Assembly: GCA_022575985.1 (NCBI GenBank)
Contig: JAKSXM010000007.1
Span: forward strand, 35,900,501-35,964,500
Reading direction: 5' to 3'
Source: Anagrus nilaparvatae
Taxonomy: Eukaryota > Arthropoda > Insecta > Hymenoptera > Mymaridae
DNA length: 64,000 nt
Below, one piece after another: positions 58,101 to 64,000 of this stretch; the stretch's first letter is position 1, and each line of letters begins with the position of its first letter. Made by a program: the position numbers and the translations under genes. Under the pieces are notes generated by a model, which was not told the origin of the DNA, ran no database searches, and saw nothing but the letters and a program-made list of their open reading frames with translations.

Positions 58101-61100
58101 CAATAACGTTAAAATCAATGTTACTTTTGAGATTAGAAATACTTCGTGAACGAGTGGTTTTATATTTAAAATTTAAGTATATTGTAAAGTAACTCGTTCA
58201 AGATGTACTTTTTTACGCGTCTAGAAAGAATTCTTAAACATTGTAAGCAGAGCTAAATAATTGATAATCTTATATTATTTTATAATGATGTTTAATACAA
58301 ATATAATGTTAAATAATGATATATTAATGTTACGAACAAATTTTGCTAAATATTTCCAAATTTTTGTTTGTAACATTATAATTAATATATCATTATTTAA
58401 CACTATATTTGTAATAAACATCAGTATAAAATACTATAAAATTATCAAATATAGAGCTAAATATTTGATAATTTTATAGTATTTTATACTGATGTTTATT
58501 ACAAATAAGCAGAGGCTTACAATGTTCAATGATTCATTCTAGACGTGTAAAAAAGTACATCTTGAACGAGTTACTTTACAATATACTTAAATTTTAAATA
58601 TAAAACAACTCGTTCACGAAGTATTTCTGATCTTAAATTGATTTTAACGTTATTGTGCTCAAAAGTAATAAATAACAAACTGCTATTAACTAATATTAAA
58701 CACTTATTAAATTGATTAAATTGATAAAAATATTTGATATAAATCAAAACTTATAAAAGTTATAAAGACTGCATATTTCCACTATTTAGCTCTACTAATG
58801 ATAAAAACAATGTTCAATAATTCTTTCTAGCAACGTTGCTAAACAAATTGAAAATGTTTAGCAACGTTGCTAAACAAATTTGAAAATGTTTAGCAACGTT
58901 GCTAAATATTTCCACTATTTAGCTCTACTAATGATAAAAACAATGTTTAATAATTTTTTCTAGATCTGCACAAAATAACTTCGTGTACTTGTTATTTTAC
59001 AATACATGAATTAATTTTAGGCTTAAATTTACTTTTAAGCACAATAACGTTAAAATCAATGTTACTTTTGAGATTAGAAATACTTCGTGAACGAGTGGTT
59101 TTATATTTAAAATTTAAGTATATTGTAACGTAACTCGTTCAAGATGTACTTTTTTACGCGTCTAGAAAGAATTCTTAAACATTGTAAGCAGAGCTAAATA
59201 ATTGATAATCTTATATTATTTTATAATAATGTTTAATACAAATATAATGTTAAATAATGATATATTAATGTTACGAACAAATTTTGCTAAATATTTCCAA
59301 ATTTTTGTTTGTAACATTATAATTAATATATTTAACACTATATTTGTAATAAACATCAGTATAAAATACTATAAAATTATCAAATATAGAGCTAAATATT
59401 TGATAATTTTATAGTATTTTATACTGATGTTTATTACAAATAAGCAGAGGCTTACAATGTTCAATGATTCATTTTAGACGTGTAAAAAAGTACATCTTGA
59501 ACGAGTTACTTTACAATATACTTAAATTTTAAATATAAAACTACTCGTTCACGAAGTATTTCTGATCTTAAATTGATTTTAACGTTATTGTGCTCAAAAG
59601 TAATAAATAACAAACTGCTATTAACTAATATTAAACACTTATTAAATTGATTAAATTGATATAAATATTTGATATAAATCAAAACTTATAAAAGTTATAA
59701 AGACTGCATATTTCCACTATTTAGCTCTACTAATGATAAAAACAATGTTCAATAATTCTTTCTAGCAACGTTGCTAAACAAATTGAAAATGTTTAGCAAC
59801 GTTGCTAAACAAATTTGAAAATGTTTAGCAACGTTGCTAAACAAATTTGAAAATGTTTAGCAACGTTGCTAAACAAATCTGAAAATGTTTAGCAACGTTG
59901 CTAAACAAATTTGAAAATGTTTAGCAACGTTGCTAAACAGATTTGAAAATGTTTAGCAACGTTGCTAAACAGATTTGAAAATGTTTAGCAACACTGCTAA
60001 ACAAAATTGAAAATGTTTAGCAACGTTGCTAAACAAATTTGAAAATGTTTAGCAACGTTGCTAAATAGATTTGAAAATGTTTAGCAACGTTGCTAAACAG
60101 ATTTGAAAATATTTAGCAACGTTGCTAAAACGATTTGGAAATGTTTAGCAACGTTGCTAAACAGATTTGAAAATGTTTAGCAACGTTGCTAAACAAATTG
60201 AAAATGTTTAGCAACGTTGCAAAACAAATTTGAAAATGTTTAGCAACGTTGCTAAACAAATTGAAAATGTTTAGCAACGTTGCTAAATAAATCTGGAAAT
60301 GTTTAGCAACGTTGCTAAACAAATTTAATAATGTTTAGCAACGTTGCTAAACAGATTTGAAAATGTTTAGCAACGTTGCAAAACAAATCTGAAAATGTTT
60401 AGCAACGTAGCTAAACAAATTTGAAAATGTTTAGCAACGTTGCTAAACAAATCTGAAAATGTTTAGCAACGTTGCTAAACAAAATTGAAAATGTTTAGCA
60501 ATACAAATTTGAAAATGTTTAGCAACGTTGCTAAACAAATTTTAAAATGTTTAGCAACGTTGCTAAACAGATTTGAAAATGTTTAGCAACGTTGCTAAAC
60601 AGATTTGAAAATGTTTAGCAACGTTGCTAAACAAATCTGAAAAAGTTTAGCAACGTTGCTAAACAAAATTGAAAATGTTTAGCAACGTTGCTAAACAGAT
60701 TTGAAAATGTTTAGCAACGTTGCTAAACAAATTGAAAATGTTTAGCAACGTTGCAAAACAAATTTGAAAATGTTTAGCAACGTTGCTAAATAAATCTGGA
60801 AATGTTTAGCAACGTTGCTAAACAAATTTAATAATGTTTAGCAACGTTGCTAAACAAATTTGAAAATGTTTAGCAACGTTGCTAAATATTTCCACTATTT
60901 AGCTCTACTAATGATAAAAACAATGTTTAATAATTTTTTCTAGATCTGCACAAAATAACTTCGTGTACTTGTTATTTTACAATACATGAATTAATTTTAG
61001 GCTTAAATTTACTTTTAAGCACAATAACGTTAAAATCAATGTTACTTTTGAGATTAGAAATACTTCGTGAACGAGTGGTTTTATATTTAAAATTTAAGTA

Positions 61101-64000
61101 TATTGTAAAGTAACTCGTTCAAGATGTACTTTTTTACGCGTCTAGAAAGAATTCTTAAACATTGTAAGCAGAGCTAAATAATTGATAATCTTATATTATT
61201 TTATAATGATGTTTAATACAAATATAATGTTAAATAATGATATATTAATGTTACGAACAAATTTTGCTAAATATTTCCAAATTTTTGTTTGTAACATTAT
61301 AATTAATATATCATTATTTAACACTATATTTGTAATAAACATCAGTATAAAATACTATAAAATTATCAAATATAGAGCTAAATATTTGATAATTTTATAG
61401 TATTTTATACTGATGTTTATTACAAATAAGCAGAGGCTTACAATGTTCAATGATTCATTCTAGACGTGTAAAAAAGTACATCTTGAACGAGTTACTTTAC
61501 AATATACTTAAATTTTAAATATAAAACAACTCGTTCACGAAGTATTTCTGATCTTAAATTGATTTTAACGTTATTGTGCTCAAAAGTAATAAATAATAAA
61601 CTGCTATTAACTAATATTAAACACTTATTAAATTGATTAAATTGATATAAATATTTGATATAAATCAAAACTTATAAAAGTTATAAAGACTGCATATTTC
61701 CAATATTTAGCTCTACTAATGATAAAAACAATGTTCAATAATTCTTTCTAGCAACGTTGCTAAACAAATTGAAAATGTTTAGCAACGTTGCTAAACAAAT
61801 TTGAAAATGTTTAGCAACGTTGCTAAACAAATTGAAAATGTTTAGCAACGTTGCAAAACAAATTTGAAAATGTTTAGCAACGTTGCTAAATATTTCCACT
61901 ATTTAGCTCTACTAATGATAAAAACAATGTTTAATAATTTTTTCTAGATCTGCACAAAATAACTTCGTGTACTTGTTATTTTACAAAACATGAATTAATT
62001 TTAGGCTTAAATTTACTTTTAAGCACAATAACGTTAAAATCAATGTTACTTTTGAGATTAGAAATACTTCGTGAACGAGTGGTTTTATATTTAAAATTTA
62101 AGTATATTGTAAAGTAACTCGTTCAAGATGTACTTTTTTACGCGTCTAGAAAGAATTCTTAAACATTGTAAGCAGAGCTAAATAATTGATAATCTTATAT
62201 TATTTTATAATGATGTTTAATACAAATATAATGTTAAATAATGATATATTAATGTTACGAACAAATTTTGCTAAATATTTCCAAATTTTTGTTTGTAACA
62301 TTATAATTAATATATCATTATTTAACACTATATTTGTAATAAACATCAGTATAAAATACTATAAAATTATCAAATATTTAGCTCTGCTTACAATGTTCAA
62401 TGATTCATTCTAGACGTGTAAAAAAGTACATCTTGAACGAGTTACTTTACAATATACTTAAATTTTAAATATAAAACAACTCGTTCACGAAGTATTTCTA
62501 ATCTTAAATTGATTTTAACGTTATTGTGCTCAAAAGTAATAAATAACAAACTGCTATTAACTAATATTAAACACTTATTAAATTGATTAAATTGATATAA
62601 ATATTTGATATAAATCAAAACTTATAAAAGTTATAAAGACTGAATATTTCCACTATTTAGCTCTACTAATGATAAAAACAATGTTCAATAATTCTTTCTA
62701 GACATGTAAAAAAGTACATTTTGAACGAGTTACTTTACAATATACTTAAATTTTAAATATAAAACAACTCGTTCACGAAGTATTTCTAATCTCAAAAGAT
62801 TGATTGATTTTAACGTTATTGTGCTTAAAAGTAAATTTAAGCCTAAAATTAATTCATATATTGTAAAATAACACGTACACGAAGTTGTTTTGTGCACATC
62901 TAGAAACAGTTATTAAACATTATAATTTTTATCATAATTGGAAATATTTAGCAACGTTGCTAAACAAATTCGAAAATGTTTAGCAACGTTGCTAAACAAT
63001 TCTGAAAATGTTTAGCAACGTTGCTAAACAAATTTGAAAATGTTTAGCAACGTTGCTAAACAGATTTGAAAATGTTTAGCAACGTTGCTAAACAAATTGA
63101 AAATGTTTAGCAACGTTGCTAAACAAAATTGAAAATGTTTAGCAACGTTGCTAAACAGATTTGAAAATGTTTAGCAACGTTGCTAAACAGATTTGAAAAT
63201 GTTTAGCAACGTTGCAAAACAAATCTGAAAATGTTTAGCAACGTTGCTAAACAAAATTGAAAATGTTTAGCAACGTTGCTAAACAAATCTGAAAAAGTTT
63301 AGCAACGTTGCTAAACAAAATTGAAAATGTTTAGCAACGTTGCTAAACAGATTTGAAAATGTTTAGCAACGTTGCTAAATAAATCTGGAAATGTTTAGCA
63401 ACGTTGCTAAATAAATCTGGAAATGTTTAGCAACGTTGCTAAACAAATTTAATAATGTTTAGCAACGTTGCTAAATATTTCCACTATTTAGCTCTACTAA
63501 TGATAAAAACAATGTTTAATAATTTTTTCTAGATCTGCACAAAATAACTTCGTGTACTTGTTATTTTACAATACATGAATTAATTTTAGGCTTAAATTTA
63601 CTTTTAAGCACAATAACGTTAAAATCAATGTTACTTTTGAGATTAGAAATACTTCGTGAACGAGTGGTTTTATATTTAAAATTTAAGTATATTGTAAAGT
63701 AACTCGTTCAAGATGTATTTTTTTACGCGTCTAGAAAGAATTCTTAAACATTGTAAGCAGAGCTAAATAATTGATAATCTTATATTATTTTATAATAATG
63801 TTTAATACAAATATAATGTTAAATAATGATATATTAATGTTACGAACAAATTTTGCTAAATATTTCCAAATTTTTGTTTGTAACATTATAATTAATATAT
63901 TTAACACTATATTTGTAATAAACATCAGTATAAAATACTATAAAATTATCAAATATAGAGCTAAATATTTGATAATTTTATAGTATTTTATACTGATGTT
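52176..64000. repeat. Higher-order linker units, A/B/C pattern
   Basis: A linker landmark (TTGATAATCTTATATTATTT) starts at 52467, 53466, 54652, 56140, 57075, 58261, 59202, 61182, 62186 and 63771. Units at 52467, 56140, 59202 and 63771 lack a 6-bp TCATTA present in the others, so every third unit is of this type. Spacing between units varies because clusters differ in length. Confidence 0.65.
59763..60895. repeat. Longest box cluster, about 35 boxes
   Basis: 1.13 kb of boxes at 32-bp steps. Spacer variants (AAATTTGAAAAT, AGATTTGAAAAT, AAATTGAAAAT, AAATCTGAAAAT, AAAATTGAAAAT) recur in groups, and the series before TTGAAAAAG... at about 60630-60895 repeats the order seen at 55640-55850 and 63280-63478, so clusters grew by copying several boxes at once. 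A few boxes are damaged, for example GCAACACTGC near 59993 and a truncated box near 60500. Confidence 0.85.

Larger units (their letters stand above)
33590..64000. repeat. Palindromic-box satellite, whole array
   Basis: At least 30.4 kb, continuing past the right edge. The basic element is a perfect 18-20 bp palindrome centred on AACGTT with 12-16 bp spacers, grouped in clusters of 3 to about 35 boxes; linkers of 0.3-1.1 kb separate clusters. By eye there are roughly 200 boxes (not an exact count). The linkers share a vocabulary (ATGTGCACAAAATAACTTCG, AGCACAATAACGTTAAAATC, TTCAAGATGTACTTTTTTAC) and occur in both orientations. The left edge (33690-33760) is an inverted linker piece matching 35424-35490. 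No domain-bearing ORF is found. Function unknown; a structural, centromeric or protein-binding satellite is possible. Confidence 0.9.
49256..64000. repeat. Satellite block 2 (GTTT-flanked boxes)
   Basis: Box form GTTTAGCAACGTTGCTAAAC (example 59791-59810), spacers such as AAATTTGAAAAT, 32 bp per step. Clusters: 49270-49575, 50366-50998, 51250-51705, 51897-52175, 53030-53170, 54210-54355, 55472-55850, 56703-56780, 57818-57965, 58832-58910, 59763-60895, 61748-61895 and 62946-63478. Cluster ends are uniform: CTGGAAATG, box, AAATTTAATAATG, box, then ATATTTCCACTATTTAGCTC. Linkers of about 0.75-1.05 kb recur with very high similarity. Confidence 0.85.

Noticed and set aside
59763..60895. CRISPR-like array: regular 32-bp repeats with short spacers
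   Set aside because: The spacers are 12 bp and nearly alike, the repeat is a full palindrome, and the setting is eukaryotic with no cas genes.
52467..63983. Recurrent 70-75 residue ORFs beginning MIILYYF
   Set aside because: They lie in near-identical linker copies and have extreme Ile/Asn/Tyr content expected of AT-rich DNA. They differ by an in-frame 6-bp indel by chance.
33590..64000. Box as an RFX X-box (GTTGCY...RGCAAC)
   Set aside because: The half sites are in the opposite order (AGCAAC then GTTGCT). Reading across the spacer gives the right order but with too long a gap.

Overview
The window is AT-rich DNA from a eukaryote, most likely an insect or another arthropod. It has short introns with canonical splice signals, Ty3/gypsy, Penelope-like and non-LTR retroelements, a foldback element and a very long satellite. 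I see no bacterial gene organisation. The species cannot be named from the sequence.

Left part (1-9.9 kb). Bases 1-4600 are the decayed 3' two thirds of a Ty3/gypsy LTR retrotransposon: RT/RNase H, integrase, then two different envelope-like genes in series. Bases 5069-7215 hold minus-strand exons of a host-type gene with a JmjC (2-oxoglutarate/Fe(II) oxygenase-type) domain. Downstream of the JmjC exon lie three candidate 3' ends: a C2H2 zinc-finger exon and two others that share a splice phase. Next come a 61-bp minisatellite and a near-perfect 536-bp-arm inverted repeat (7882-8994) carrying Penelope-type terminal motifs.

Middle (9.9-27 kb). This is a complex built from one Penelope-like element (PLE; RT plus GIY-YIG endonuclease). 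Four tandem units of 2234, 2097, 2234 and 2234 bp each join five parts: an inverted PLE terminus with a degenerate hammerhead-like motif, a circularly permuted RT fragment, a truncated foldback element of 137-bp monomers, a foldback end with repeated CTGTATACAG, and a possible captured exon. The last unit runs into two long, opposed PLE copies, giving a palindrome of about 3.5-kb arms (17.5-26.4 kb). One complete foldback element (25.66-27.03 kb) shows the source of the foldback parts.

27-33.6 kb: an unrecognised terminal exon (27437-27867), a GC-rich 5'-truncated R1/jockey-type LINE with an 11-bp target duplication (29029-31022), and AT-rich DNA with a GT microsatellite and a diverged direct repeat.

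Right half (33.6-64 kb). This is the most unusual part: a satellite whose basic element is a perfect 18-20 bp palindrome centred on AACGTT (block 2 form GTTTAGCAACGTTGCTAAAC), repeated about every 32 bp in clusters. Clusters are separated by 0.5-1 kb linkers that themselves occur in both orientations, so dyad symmetry appears at box, cluster and kilobase scale. Box variants often change both arms together. I find no supported gene there; its short ORFs are products of the repeat.
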